From Lojkania enalia (taxonomy: Eukaryota > Ascomycota > Dothideomycetes > Pleosporales), in NCBI GenBank assembly GCA_010094045.1, contig ML986786.1, positions 17,301-81,300 on the forward strand: a stretch of DNA of 64,000 nt, read 5' to 3'. Position 1 is the first letter of the stretch. The number at the start of each line of letters is the position of its first letter. The position numbers and the translations under genes were made by a program. This document shows positions 50,301-59,793 of this stretch, one piece after another. Under the pieces are notes generated by a model that had not been told where the DNA came from, ran no database searches, and was given only the letters and a program-made list of their open reading frames with translations.

Positions 50301-53300
50301 AACTCCAAGGTGCCATCGATGTTGTACCTTGCGAGGTCTCCAGTCTTATACAATCGGCTGCGACGACCTTTGGCGCCAGTATTCGTGGGACTTTCGAGAA
50401 GCCAATTTAAGCTGTCGACGAAGGCAGTTGCAGTGGCCGCAGCTTTACCAAGATATCCAGCTGCGACAAGTGGACCTTCAAGCAGGAGCTCTCCAATACA
50501 GCCTCTTGGCACAAGCTTGGAGTCATCGGACGGGTCCACCAGCCAGGTGTTCAGACCAAGACCTTTACCAATGCTGATGCGCTTCAACGAAGTTTTATCG
50601 ACCACTTGAGCTGTACTGAATGTTGTACACTCAGTAGGGCCGTATAAGTTTGTGACCACGGCATTGGGTGGCAGGCCATCACAGATACTCATGGACAGTG
50701 GCTCTCCAATGAAAAACACATGACTCAGATTTTCGAGTGCCTTCATGTTAAGGCCGCGAGCGACAGACGGTGTCAGGATAGCTGTGTTGACCGAGAGCTT
50801 GATTGCTGCGCCCACAATATCGTTATGTCGGTCGTCGTTGCTCGGGATACAGATGCAAGCTCCGGCTGAAAGTCCCTGGACCAGGTTGCACCACACGACG
50901 TCGAACATGTAGGATGCGAAGTCGAAGATGCGTGACTTGCTGCTGAACCCAAGGCATCCTCTCTGGTGAACGATCGCATTAGTCATGTTTGCATGGGTGA
51001 TTACGACACCCTTAGGTTCGCCAGTGCTGCCAGACGTGAAGACAAGATAGAGCATATCAGAGGGCTGTACCCGCGGTAGAGTTTGCCATGTGTTTAGAGT
51101 AGATTTATCCGTCAGTTGCTCATCCACAATTGCAACCCGCCCAGCAGTCAATCGATGGGTGAGGCTTTCGTTGGCTTGTGAGGTTAGTATAAGGACCGGA
51201 CTTATTTGCTTCATAATGCTGAGAAGTCTATGCTCCGGTTGAGCATAATCAAGGGCGATCGATGCACCGCCAGCTTTCATAACCGCAAGCATGGCTACAG
51301 GCATCCATTTCGACTTCTCGATACACAGAGGCACGATTACCCCGGGCTTGACTCCTTGATCCATAATCTGATGGGCCAAACAGGTTGACAGCTCGTCGAG
51401 CTCAAGATAGGTCCACTCGCCGTCCCATGCACAAACAGCCTGAGCCCCTGGTTGAGACCTCGTTGTTTCGGTGATCAAACCATGCACGATGGAGCTCTCA
51501 GCGTCAAATGGCACATTCTGGTTCCAGCGCCAAATCTGTTCGAGGTCCTGTTGCGACACAATGTCCAGGTTTTCGAGTTTTGTTTGGGTAAAACGGACAT
51601 CGCACAGCTGACGCACGATATGCCCTAGCTGTTGAATGAGAAGTACCACTTGGTCGGCACTTAGCACGACAGAGTCGAATCGGACCGATATCTCTACACT
51701 GTCATCGTGCAGTTGGCACTCCAAGGATAGCGCGTACGTGCGGAACTCCGCCATTCCATCCTCAAACCGCGCCCGATACTGGCTGTCAGTCTCAAAAAGA
51801 CTGTCCAGGACATTTTTGTCCTCTCTGTCTGTGCCAGGTTGAATCACAAGTAGAGAGTTAAAGTCGCATGCTCTTGCGGCCTGCGGGCTGACACGGCGGA
51901 TTGTTTGAAGTCCAGTATGTTCATACTCGATCATGCTAACAGCCTGATGCTGAATTTGGAGAAGAAGGACTTGCACACTCATAGCTGGATTCACAATAAT
52001 TCTTAAAGGTACTGTAGCGATGGTCGGTCCAGTAAGCTGTTGTACGCCGGGAAAGGCTGTCTGTCTACCGCTCACAGTGACACCAAACAGAGTGTCCTTT
52101 GAGTTGGTATATTTCGAGCTTAGAATGCTCCATGCAGCACGAAGGACGACACTCGGTGTCACACCAGCTTGGCTTGGCCATTCTAATCCGTTTATAGCGA
52201 CCGTCCTTGCCTCATTAGACCTCGGCTGATAATCTGGCGAAGGCAACAGAGGAAATGGTTCTGCCTCAAGATTCTCAAACTGAGTGAACCAAAAGCTGGC
52301 TAGTTCATCCTCCGGTAGAGCTTTGATATGCTTTACGAAAGCCTGAAATTGAGGTGGTGCCGCATGAGGCAATCCCTTGCTCGGGTCCTGTGCGGAATGA
52401 TAGGCCGTGGCAAGTTGTTCAAAGAGAATGGTCTTCGACCAGCCATCGTACACTGCATGGTGGACTGTCCAAATAAAAAAGCTCTGCGACAGCTCCGCAT
52501 CTGCGTGAGTCTCTTGCAAGACAGCAGATCGCACGAGTGGCAGTCCCAGACCAGTAAGTACCGAGCGATCCAAGTCAAGATACTCAACAAGTGTCATGTT
52601 TATAGTTTGACAGGCGTGCAGCGTTGAATGTTTCGTGACCACTTGAACCAGTCCTCGTGTCGGGATATCAATAATTCGTGTGCGAAGTATCGGATTTTCT
52701 GCCACCACTCGAATCCATGCGACCCGTAGACGTTGAATGTCAGTTGTAGGTAATAATCGAAATGCATAGCGAGCGACGTAGTCTCCTGGATGCTTTGCCG
52801 TCAGTGCAAGGAGGCCTTCTTGCAGAGGTGTGCAAGGGAACACATCTTCGATATCGGCAGCTTCGACCCGACAGGCAGTAGCAGCTGCCTTTCGAATCGA
52901 TGCCATGTCTTTAGGCTCTTGGAGTAGGGAAAATGGAGCAACGACAGCGTCGCCTTCTGGGAGTTGGTTGACCAAGCTTGCCATACGACGTAATGTCGGC
53001 TGTTTGAAGACATCGGCGGCATTGAGAAGAAGTCCTTGCTCCCGTGCAGTGCCGACTAGTTTCATGGCTGCAACCGAGTCTCCACCTAGACGCAGAAAAC
53101 TGTCATCTGGTTTGATGCTCTCGAGATCCAGTGCAAGGATAGAAGACCAAAGGGTTTGCAACCGAAGCTCGACTGGGTCTGATGATGTCGGTTTCTGCAA
53201 TGACTTTGGGCTCTCCTGAATAAATTTCTTGCTCTCGCAGTCTTGATTGTTTTCCGGAAGCTCGTTTGGGTCCTTGTCGGCGGGCAAACTCCCATTAGCT

Positions 53301-53335
53301 GTCGAGACATGTCGAAGATCACTGTCCAAATGCAT
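24641..53335 (-). CDS. Giant nonribosomal peptide synthetase, 7 modules plus terminal C-T
   Basis: The enzyme assembles a peptide on carrier-bound thioesters. Four exons join into about 9,492 residues through introns 40044-40129, 39407-39490 and 35549-35594. Each has GT-AG sites and restores a conserved motif (HL|VHLGVG; DL|AGSLRRF; DPTE|YDVAISI). Order with approximate key residues: T1 (GGDS 86); C1-A1-T2 (HHAVYDG 295, T2 1188); C2-A2-T3-E1 (T3 2283, E1 2473); C3-A3-T4 (T4 3847); C4-A4-T5-E2 (T5 4963, E2 5154); C5-dA5-T6-E3 (T6 6249, E3 6441); C6-A6-T7 (7806); C7-A7-T8 (8888); C8 (SHVQYDG 9100); T9 (9449). No thioesterase or reductase is present. The start is the first ATG at 53335; the same frame is open a little further upstream with a TTG but no ATG. 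The product is unknown. Confidence 0.95.
26330..29560 (-). other. NRPS module 7: C7-A7-T8
   Basis: C7 has TPLQEGLL and HHALYDGWS. A7 has AFTSGSTGTPKAA, YGPAE and SGKIDRK, with by-eye code D-I-S-I-V-A-M-V-K-K, close to A3. T8 has FLQHGGDSIQAM. Confidence 0.85.
29560..32840 (-). other. NRPS module 6: C6-A6-T7
   Basis: C6 has PMVDGILLSQ and SHAITDG, following E3. A6 has IVFTSGSTGVPKG, YGPCE and SGKIDRG, with by-eye code D-M-S-L-I-G-H-P-V-K. T7 has FIRLGGDSVCAM. Confidence 0.85.
32840..36720 (-). other. NRPS module 5: C5-dA5-T6-E3 with truncated A domain
   Basis: C5 has PMVDGILLSQ and SHAITDG. The adenylation region (about 34450-35350) keeps only a C-terminal half: LVPIGCTGELVLE, an altered YQTGLLAQY (normally YKTGDL), an altered GRKAAQKKIKGQP, and NTDSRLSRK where GK is expected. 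The ATP-binding TSGSTG loop and YGP(T/C)E motif are absent. T6 (FIANGGDSMSAM) and E3 (HHLVVDLMSWHI, IEGHGRE) look intact. Confidence 0.9.
36720..41640 (-). other. NRPS module 4: C4-A4-T5-E2 (contains introns 1 and 2)
   Basis: C4 has TPLQEGLL and HHALYDGFS. A4 is split over three exons. Its motifs IVFTSGSTGTPKG, YGPCE and SGKTSRR are intact, with by-eye code D-V-S-L-I-G-S-P-T-K. T5 has FVANGGDS. E2 has HHLVVDLVSWRI and NESHGRD, a variant of EGHGRE. Confidence 0.85.
41640..44930 (-). other. NRPS module 3: C3-A3-T4
   Basis: C3 has LPCLPMVDGILLSQ and SHAICDG, a form that in this protein occurs only after an epimerase, so probably D-donor specific. A3 has IVFTSGSTGVPKG, YGPAE and TGKADRR, with by-eye code D-V-S-L-L-S-T-V-K-K. 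T4 has FFQIGGDSIRAM. Confidence 0.85.
44930..49640 (-). other. NRPS module 2: C2-A2-T3-E1
   Basis: C2 has TPLQEGLL and HHALYDSWS; the usual Gly after Asp is Ser. A2 has IFTSGSTGTPKG, YGPCE and LGKLNR, with by-eye code D-S-V-I-I-G-S-P-S-K. T3 has the FIANGGDS form seen before epimerases. E1 has HHLVVDLVSWRI, NEGHGRE and TVGWFTT, so it should give a D residue. Confidence 0.85.
49640..52950 (-). other. NRPS module 1: C1-A1-T2
   Basis: C1 has FPCTPLQEGLL and HHAVYDGWS, the type that accepts an L-configured donor. A1 has LVFTSGSTGEPKG, YGPTE, YKTGDLARY and SGKTNRR. By-eye binding-pocket code, numbered as in GrsA 235-331 plus 517: D-V-C-L-F-I-L-T-F-K. T2 has FLRIGGDSISAM. The substrate cannot be named from this. 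Confidence 0.85.
52960..53335 (-). other. NRPS N-terminus: lone carrier T1
   Basis: About 50 polar residues precede a complete carrier with FLRLGGDSVAAMKL. No adenylation domain precedes it, and the DNA upstream has none either. The starter must be loaded from elsewhere, for example by another adenylating enzyme or by acyl transfer; this is inference. Confidence 0.75.
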
Positions 53336-53344
53336 GGTGCACAA

Positions 53345-53990
53345 TGAGTCCCCTTCCGTACCTAGGGTGCTCTTCTGATTGCGTGAGTGTCGAAGATCCT
53401 TAGGGTAACAGTTGTTGTTGCTGATGGCTTGATAGTGCTAGAGATTCTGTCTGGTACGTTCCACCGCTCAGCTGTGCCAACTGTAGCCGCGCAAGGTCAG
53501 AATACTAGATTGATGTAGTTAGCTCCTATTAACAGAAACCACCTAGTCCCAACCAACTTAGGTAGCAAGGGCGCGCCGTCTCGCGCCGATCGTAGTATAT
53601 ATGAAGTTGCCTAGGGGCTCACATGTGCAGGATGTCACACGACTAACTAAAATCAGCAACCAGAGTTCCGCCTTGTGCAGAGTCCAATAAATCTATGCAC
53701 CGTGGCTCTTGTGTCGCGGTATAAGTGCGGCGTAAAGGAATGCAGAAGTGCGGTGTGAAGGAATGCAGAAGTGCGGCGTAAAGGAATGCATATGCTGAGC
53801 TTGCAAGCCCAAATGCGAACAATTGAATATAAAGCTCGGCAACGTAGATTAGAGCTCCAAAGTACACTACTAAGGCATTAGTCTCCCGACACCCTGTAAA
53901 TTTCTGATTTTCTCAACATTATCTACTCAATACTTTGTCTGGCATCCCCTAGCTTTGCGTACGGCTTTAAGACGCATTAGCATTGACTCT
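53345..53990. other. Upstream flank of the NRPS
   Basis: No gene was seen. A TATA-like GTATATAT at 53595-53602 could serve the NRPS, about 260 bp above its ATG, but this is weak. A short direct repeat lies at 53723. Confidence 0.4.
53723..53791. repeat. 23-bp direct repeat, three copies
   Basis: The unit AAGTGCGGCGTAAAGGAATG plus CAG occurs three times head to tail with one or two differences. Function is unknown. Confidence 0.8.
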
Positions 53991-53999
53991 ATAAGCTTA

Positions 54000-54825
54000 T
54001 TAATTAAATCCTAATCGATCGCGCGCCAAGCATGGCATGCTGTGTCATAAAAGGTATCGCGAGCCTCCCCGAGTAGCCCATTTCTTCAAGATCGAGGTAT
54101 AGCTTATATATTTTATACTTCAGTGCGAGCTAGAGATACTTAATAAGGTTTAAATCAGGCGATTAGGGCGGCTATTTAAGTACTTCAATGTTCTCGCGGG
54201 TAAGAAACTTAGTAGTCTCTTAGGCAGTATAGATAAGCGTATTATCCATTATAAATATGTCGGTATCTTTCTAATCGTCAAGTAGTCCATTTTATAGAGC
54301 TGCAATAAAGGAGCTGGCAGTATAGCTGCCCTTTTAACTATAATCTCTCCGTATTTCTATAAGCTAAGATAGTCCTCTATGCTAAATTTCCGCCCAGAAT
54401 ATCTAGCTGAACTGGTGGGTACTAGGCTTCTTCTCAATCTTATTATAATCCCAATTCTATAATAGTATATAAAATACCTATACCCTTCTTTTACCCTTAC
54501 TACACTATATTAAGCACTCGTTAGAGTACTTAACCCGCTTAAAATCGTAATTACAATATTGCCTTTCCTAATTTAAGCGCAGGCGAGTATACCCTAGCGT
54601 AAGCTTCTCTAGCTGCCCTAGCCTTTATAAAGTCTCCGTACGTTTGTAGACGTTCCACCTCTTAATTATGTCATATATTGTTGAGCGGTTATAGCAATAC
54701 CGACGCGCAAGCTCAGCCTTACTCTCACCAGCCTCCACCGTAGACAAAATACCTGATCGCTGGTCTTTTGAAAGCTTACATCCTCTTCCCCGGTTTTCAC
54801 TAATCTCTATACCAAAGGATCGCAT
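54000..54825 (-). pseudogene. Tc1/mariner-type (IS630-like) transposase remnant
   Basis: The N-terminal 66 codons (54625-54825) form a helix-turn-helix: GCKLSKDQRSGILSTVEAG, then ELARRYCYNRSTIYDIIKRW. Further along the minus strand the catalytic part can be read: DIFIMDNTLIYTA (a QDNAPIHTA-type motif) and SPDLNLIKYL (SPDLNPIE type) at about 54130-54290. Stops and RIP-type changes interrupt the body. It lies between the NRPS and P450 genes. Confidence 0.75.
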
Positions 54826-54830
54826 TATTA

Positions 54831-55558
54831 CGTTGTAATTGTATATGTTTTGCTATAGGCTATAGGGAAACTAATGTCTTGGCGCTGTACTGAGAGCACA
54901 CCTTTCCTAATTCTGTCTACTAGATCTAGATCATTTACGAGATTGAAATTCTGTATTGGCCAATAAATCTCTATAGATCATGAACTAGCGACTATGCCTT
55001 CAGCCTCGATGTAGTTCAACTTATCTGTCGCGTTAAACGATGCGTGTTTTCGCATGCTGTGCCCCATTGGGTACACGAGGTATTTTCGTTCGCTGTGCCG
55101 CTGCCGCAGCCGCAATATCCGGGGAGTACACTCAAGTGCTTGACGGATCTGGACCTACGTGCATCTCTCGATCTTCACCGGTCCCAGCCTAACCGACCTT
55201 CACCGGTTCCAGCCCACCCGATCCGCACCGGTCACAGCCCACTCGCGCTGTAAAGTGGCCAGGCTCACACTATCACACGCATAAGCGACGCACATGCTCT
55301 AAGTGGACAAGCACGCCTTTCTCCTCCATTTGACGACGTATTGTGCATAGTTTCTAATAAAATAATGTAATGATAAGCATTGCAGAGTGGCAAGGCAAGA
55401 AGGAGGCACGGATCACCTGCATTGTTCCTTCCTTCCCACAGAATTGCTTCAATTGAAAAATCCGGCGTATTCTAAGGAGCCGGGAGAAGTATAACATGAC
55501 CGAAGAGAGCTCTGCCGCCCATGAACGGAGCTACGTGTCTTTTTGACAAACTCTGAAC
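54831..55558. other. Intergenic, P450 promoter side
   Basis: No gene was recognised. It holds the short repeat at 55173 and the presumed promoter of the P450 gene. Confidence 0.4.
55173..55247. repeat. 25-bp direct repeat, three copies, upstream of P450
   Basis: Three successive units share CACCGGT(C/T)(C/A)CAGCC. Units start at 55173, 55198 and 55223. Each contains ACCGGT, a palindrome. Confidence 0.7.
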
Positions 55559-57118
55559 ATGTCACTGGTCGCTAGTTCAGTTTGGGCGACACTCTTTCTC
55601 TCCGTTTTCGCTCTCGTTCTTGGCAGAATTGTCTATGCACTACATCTCTCGCCGTACAGACATATCCCTGGACCTCGAGTGTGCAAGATTACTCAATATT
55701 GGACACTCTGGCATGACATACGGCTTCGTAGGGTGGATAAGATTCGCGAATGGCATCGACGTTATGGCGATGTTGTTCTGATCGCGCCGAATGAAGTCTC
55801 TTTCTCTGACGCTGGCTCAACAAGGGAAATATACGGTTCCTCTGGCGGACTTCCAAAGAGTAGGTATTTTGACAACTTTGTGGCGTATTGTCATCGATCT
55901 GTCTTCTCTACTCTTGGTGTAAAGGAACACCAGGAGGTCCTGAAGCGCACCATCGCCTTCTACAGACCTACATCTATCTTCAAGTCTGCCCTGCTCCAAC
56001 CTGTTCGGGACAATGTCAAGAAAACGCTGAATCAGCTGGCCAGACGCACCGAAAACGACATGTTGGTTGTCTGCAACTTTTTCTCTTTCGACAACATTAC
56101 GAGCCTGTTATATGGCCCAGATCTATGTACACGAACGATTGAGCATGAATCGTGCTTTGAGCGGACCATGGTAGCAGGATGGATGACAGTCGAACTCTGG
56201 AACAACCTCTTGTACAACTTCCCTTTAGCGCACAAGGTCATCAAAGCCGTATTATCGTACTGCAGCGATGAGCCAGGCTTCTTGGCTGCCGACGATAAGC
56301 TGGCCGACTGGAACATGAAAAGAGTTGATGCAGCCTTGAGTAAACCTGAAAATATTGCTGTCAATTCTCTGCTTTATGTGCTCAGCACAGCCAAGACGTC
56401 CGATGGCCTGCCATTACCCAAGTCGTGGATCGCAGCGGAACTGTTGGACAACATCCACGCTGCGCAATCGACAGTGGCATTGGCACTCACTTATGTACTT
56501 TGGGATCTAGCCAACTGTCCAGAATGGCAGAGGCGGATCCGTGTGGAGCTCTCCAGCCTACCACTCAATGATGATGGTCTTCCTGCAGTCAGTAATCTTC
56601 AGTCTGCGCCCATCTTAGATGCTTGCATCACTGAATCAAGCCGGCTTCATCCGCTATCGAGCGGCAGAGCAGAGAGGGTCGTGCCTGCAGACAGAGCGTA
56701 CAACGGTATCGTGCTACCGGCCAATGTAAGTGATCCCTACCACAGTCATGCGCTGGTTACTGAGTCAGTACAGACTGTTGTCTCAACATCAACACTCGCT
56801 ATACATCACAGACCAGAAGTCTTCCCAAACCCACAAGCTTTCAAACCCGAACGCTGGCTGCACGCCAAGGGAGAAGTGCTTCATGTGATGCAATCATGTT
56901 ATATACCTTTCGGATACGGTGCACGGTTATGCCTGGGTAAGCCATTCGCCCAGGCTAGCATAAAGCTCTTTGTTGCTGGTATCTTGATGCAGTTCGAGGT
57001 CTGCATGGATCCTCAATCAGGAACGACGAGTCGGACAATGGCTCAGTTAGGCACCCAAAACGCTTTGCCACGAGGACGACGCTGTGAACTTTTAGTCAAG
57101 CGGTTGCATGTACATTAG
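55559..57118 (+). CDS. Cytochrome P450 monooxygenase
   Basis: A membrane-anchored heme monooxygenase, likely to oxidise the NRPS product (inference from position). The N-terminal hydrophobic anchor is residues 1-27, then a proline hinge YRHIPGPRV. The I-helix region reads LLDNIHAAQSTVALAL, the K-helix ESSR, then KPERWL. The heme loop FGYGARLCLGKPFA carries the cysteine ligand. Read without splicing the frame is 519 codons, but 56726-56773 is a 48-bp intron (GTAAGT donor, TACAG acceptor) that hides in frame. Removing it gives LPANTVVSTSTLAIH, as expected, and a protein of 503 residues. It is transcribed away from the NRPS start and converges with the MFS gene at 57627. Confidence 0.93.
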   Translation: MSLVASSVWATLFLSVFALVLGRIVYALHLSPYRHIPGPRVCKITQYWTLWHDIRLRRVDKIREWHRRYGDVVLIAPNEVSFSDAGSTREIYGSSGGLPKSRYFDNFVAYCHRSVFSTLGVKEHQEVLKRTIAFYRPTSIFKSALLQPVRDNVKKTLNQLARRTENDMLVVCNFFSFDNITSLLYGPDLCTRTIEHESCFERTMVAGWMTVELWNNLLYNFPLAHKVIKAVLSYCSDEPGFLAADDKLADWNMKRVDAALSKPENIAVNSLLYVLSTAKTSDGLPLPKSWIAAELLDNIHAAQSTVALALTYVLWDLANCPEWQRRIRVELSSLPLNDDGLPAVSNLQSAPILDACITESSRLHPLSSGRAERVVPADRAYNGIVLPANVSDPYHSHALVTESVQTVVSTSTLAIHHRPEVFPNPQAFKPERWLHAKGEVLHVMQSCYIPFGYGARLCLGKPFAQASIKLFVAGILMQFEVCMDPQSGTTSRTMAQLGTQNALPRGRRCELLVKRLHVH

Positions 57119-57626
57119 CACGTAGCTGCAAGCAAAAAGTCTCATGAGAGGATTGCCGTCTGTCGAGATGTCATCCTCAAACAGGAGCGCCTGAATCAGT
57201 AGAGATTTCTTAGTGCCTTCGAGGTAGTGGGGCATTGATTTTCTCTGGAAATTGCTGTTGTTCTGTGATCGGGCCTCGGCGGAGCGAGCTGGAGCTCCAT
57301 GAATCAGCCTTGAGGTTACAGGAGATGGAGATGGCTAATTCGAGCTGTTGAGGGCCTGGGAGGCGGTTTTGCCTAGATTCAATGGATCAGAAGTTAGCGT
57401 TAGTAGAACGGGTTCATGGCAAAAGAGAGGCGGAAGTCGGTAGTTGTAGCGAATAATCAATTGATTGGTTAGAAACGTCCGCGTTGTTGTTCAAGCAGTT
57501 CCCCAGAACATACCGTGTCCTTTAAATGCACACAGTCTGCTAGTCATACCACATCGCCTGGCACGTCAGTTTGCGTGCCTCAACCTAGGGCCACTGTCTA
57601 TCTGTCTGTGGGTCCTACAGATCATG
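57119..57626. other. Shared 3' region of two converging genes
   Basis: This lies between the stop codons of the P450 and the MFS transporter. No gene was seen. Confidence 0.5.
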
Positions 57627-59793
57627 CTACACAGATGATTCTTCATCATCTTCGAGACAGCCATCCCTAGTTGTCCCATCCTCATACTCATCTGTCTTTC
57701 GTAGCTGGATACGGCAGACCACCATAAGGATCAGAAAACATAGCGCGGCCACAACATAGAATGGCAAAGCAAGCCAACGACCGCCTGCACGGATTCCCGC
57801 TTTGAAAGTCATAGCAAGAATTGGGCCTGCAATTATACCTCCTGCACCAGAAACCACAGCGATGGTTGTATAAATCGTACTAACATGGAGGGGTGGTATG
57901 AGTGAAGTTAGGAGGCTGCGCAATGCGACCTCTATCCCATCACCAAGGGTGAGCACGGATATTGAAGCGATCAAAACCGCTTCGGAGGATAAAGCGAAAA
58001 GAAGAGACCCAAAAGCCAAAATAGTGGCACTAGCGCGCACCATGATAAGGTCCTTCGCAGATGGAAGAACGTGCATTCTTTCTAGTAGGATCTTGTCCAA
58101 GAGAGGGAGCAAGATCAGGAAGAGGATAACATCCAAGATAGACGGGAGGCTCGAAACAATGAGGGCACCCTTGCGTAAAGCGTTAAATCATTGGATTTAT
58201 AGCAGTAGATTGGGATGCCTTACGCGCGAATAGCTCCAGCTGAAAGATTTCCGCACGTATTGCAGTTGGAGCGTGCTTGACTGGCCCACAATCCCTGAAA
58301 GAAAAAAGGCAGAGATCAGCAGCACAACGTTCGTACTCTTGAACACAACGCCTTTCGATATGTTCAATCTTGTCCAGAGATCCCGGGGTCCAAGGCGAAG
58401 TCTTCTGGTGCTTTTCTTGGCGGGCTGCGTGGCGGTTGTGCTGGTGTCCACGCAGCAAGGCTTGACCTCCATCGTTTCCGGGAGGAGCAGGATTAATAGA
58501 GGTGAGAGGGAGATGATACCGACGCCAAACATTATCGGCAGCCAGGAACTTATCCTCATCAACGTGGCAGCCAACGTATTGCCTGTGACTTCGCCTAGGA
58601 GGCTGCTAGCCGAGATCAAGTAGAACGCTTTCGCCCTGGAAACGGTAAGTCACGCATGCCCAGGTGACTAGCCTTCACAGACAACGTGAGACGGTCAAAT
58701 TTTAGACGACTTTTGACTTACCGATCCGCCGGCTCGAGATAATCCGCCAACACTAAGGCTCTAATTAGTTACTCAACGTACCGTGCAATGGCTTAAGATA
58801 GGAAAAATTAAGCCTCGATGGAGTCAAGGCAGTGCGTGCCCCACTGAACTATGGTTTATCCTAGTGCCGAAAGGCATCGGTCATTAATTAAAATCTGGAT
58901 ACGTACTCGTGTAAAGCATGGAATTTGTCACAGATATACCTCCTCCCAATACTTGCAGTAGCGGTGTTATCCATACAATCCGAAGTCTGAAGGCGTGCGG
59001 AAACCAACCTATTCATACGCGCTATGTAAATTCTCGAAGTTCTCAGGGGAGGAGGGGCTACCTACAGATCAAAACGTCGGTAAGCATCTCGGCTGCAATT
59101 CCAATCATACTCATAAGCATGATCGGCTTGCGGCCGAAGGTCTCTGCGAGGATTCCGTACGGGACAGCCAGGACAAGCGCTATCGAAACGACATCCAATG
59201 TCAGCAATTGCCAATATCCGCGGTAGGGTGCAAATTTGGACAAGAGATATTGAGTATTTCCAACAACGCATCCATATACTATGCGAGCGTACTGTCCTAG
59301 CCACGACTCGGGAAAACTTACAAGGTAGCATATCCAAAGTATCTTTGAATTGTGTCAAAATTGCCAGTTCTGATTGCACGGCATCCACGACACAACTGGA
59401 GCCAAATTTCGTCCATTCGGAACGGTTTGATATGAGAACCGTGAGATCACTCTTATAGTAAGCATTGCAGATGATATGCTCGAATATTTCAATCCGTGGT
59501 GCGTCGACTAAACGGAATGCGAAATCAATAACGAAGACGACGAGAGTGATTAGAATGATGAACTGTGTCTTGGTGTAACTTCGTTGCCTTGCAGCCGCTC
59601 TAAGGCTGACAAGAGTACTAGCTGTCATGTTGGTTGCATCGTCACCATCCTCGCGGCGATGACTTGCGAGCAGCGACGTTGTCTCGTCGATGGCGTGGCG
59701 CGCATGTTGGGTATTCTGCTCGGAAGATAGCATTTTGCGCAAAGGTTGTTGGCGTGGATAGGTGCGAAACGTTCCCCAGACAGATAGATGCAC
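57627..59793 (-). CDS. MFS transporter, six exons, cluster efflux candidate
   Basis: The N-terminal tail has DETTSLLASH. It is followed by a first span, a loop resembling the IFEHIICNAYYKS signature of a fungal MFS subgroup, and motif A as YGILAETFGRKP. Five introns are inferred: 59279-59321, 59009-59065, 58759-58906, 58636-58721 and 58170-58223. They rejoin DVLIC|WFPHAFRLR, SMLYT|TLVLADYLEPADR|RAKAFYLISASS and SWSYSR|GALIVSS. One exon is only 37 bp (58722-58758). Total coding length is a multiple of three (592 residues from the ATG at 59793, or 572 from MLSSEQ at 59733, which may be the true start). The first intron (43 bp) is the least certain. The likely job is exporting the cluster product; this is inferred from location. 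Confidence 0.82.

Noticed and set aside
24690..53300. Many open frames of 60-200 codons on the strand opposite the NRPS
   Set aside because: They are shadows of a long GC-balanced coding region; none has a recognisable domain.
53336..53344. NRPS start at 53344
   Set aside because: The codon there is TTG. The first ATG in the frame is at 53335.
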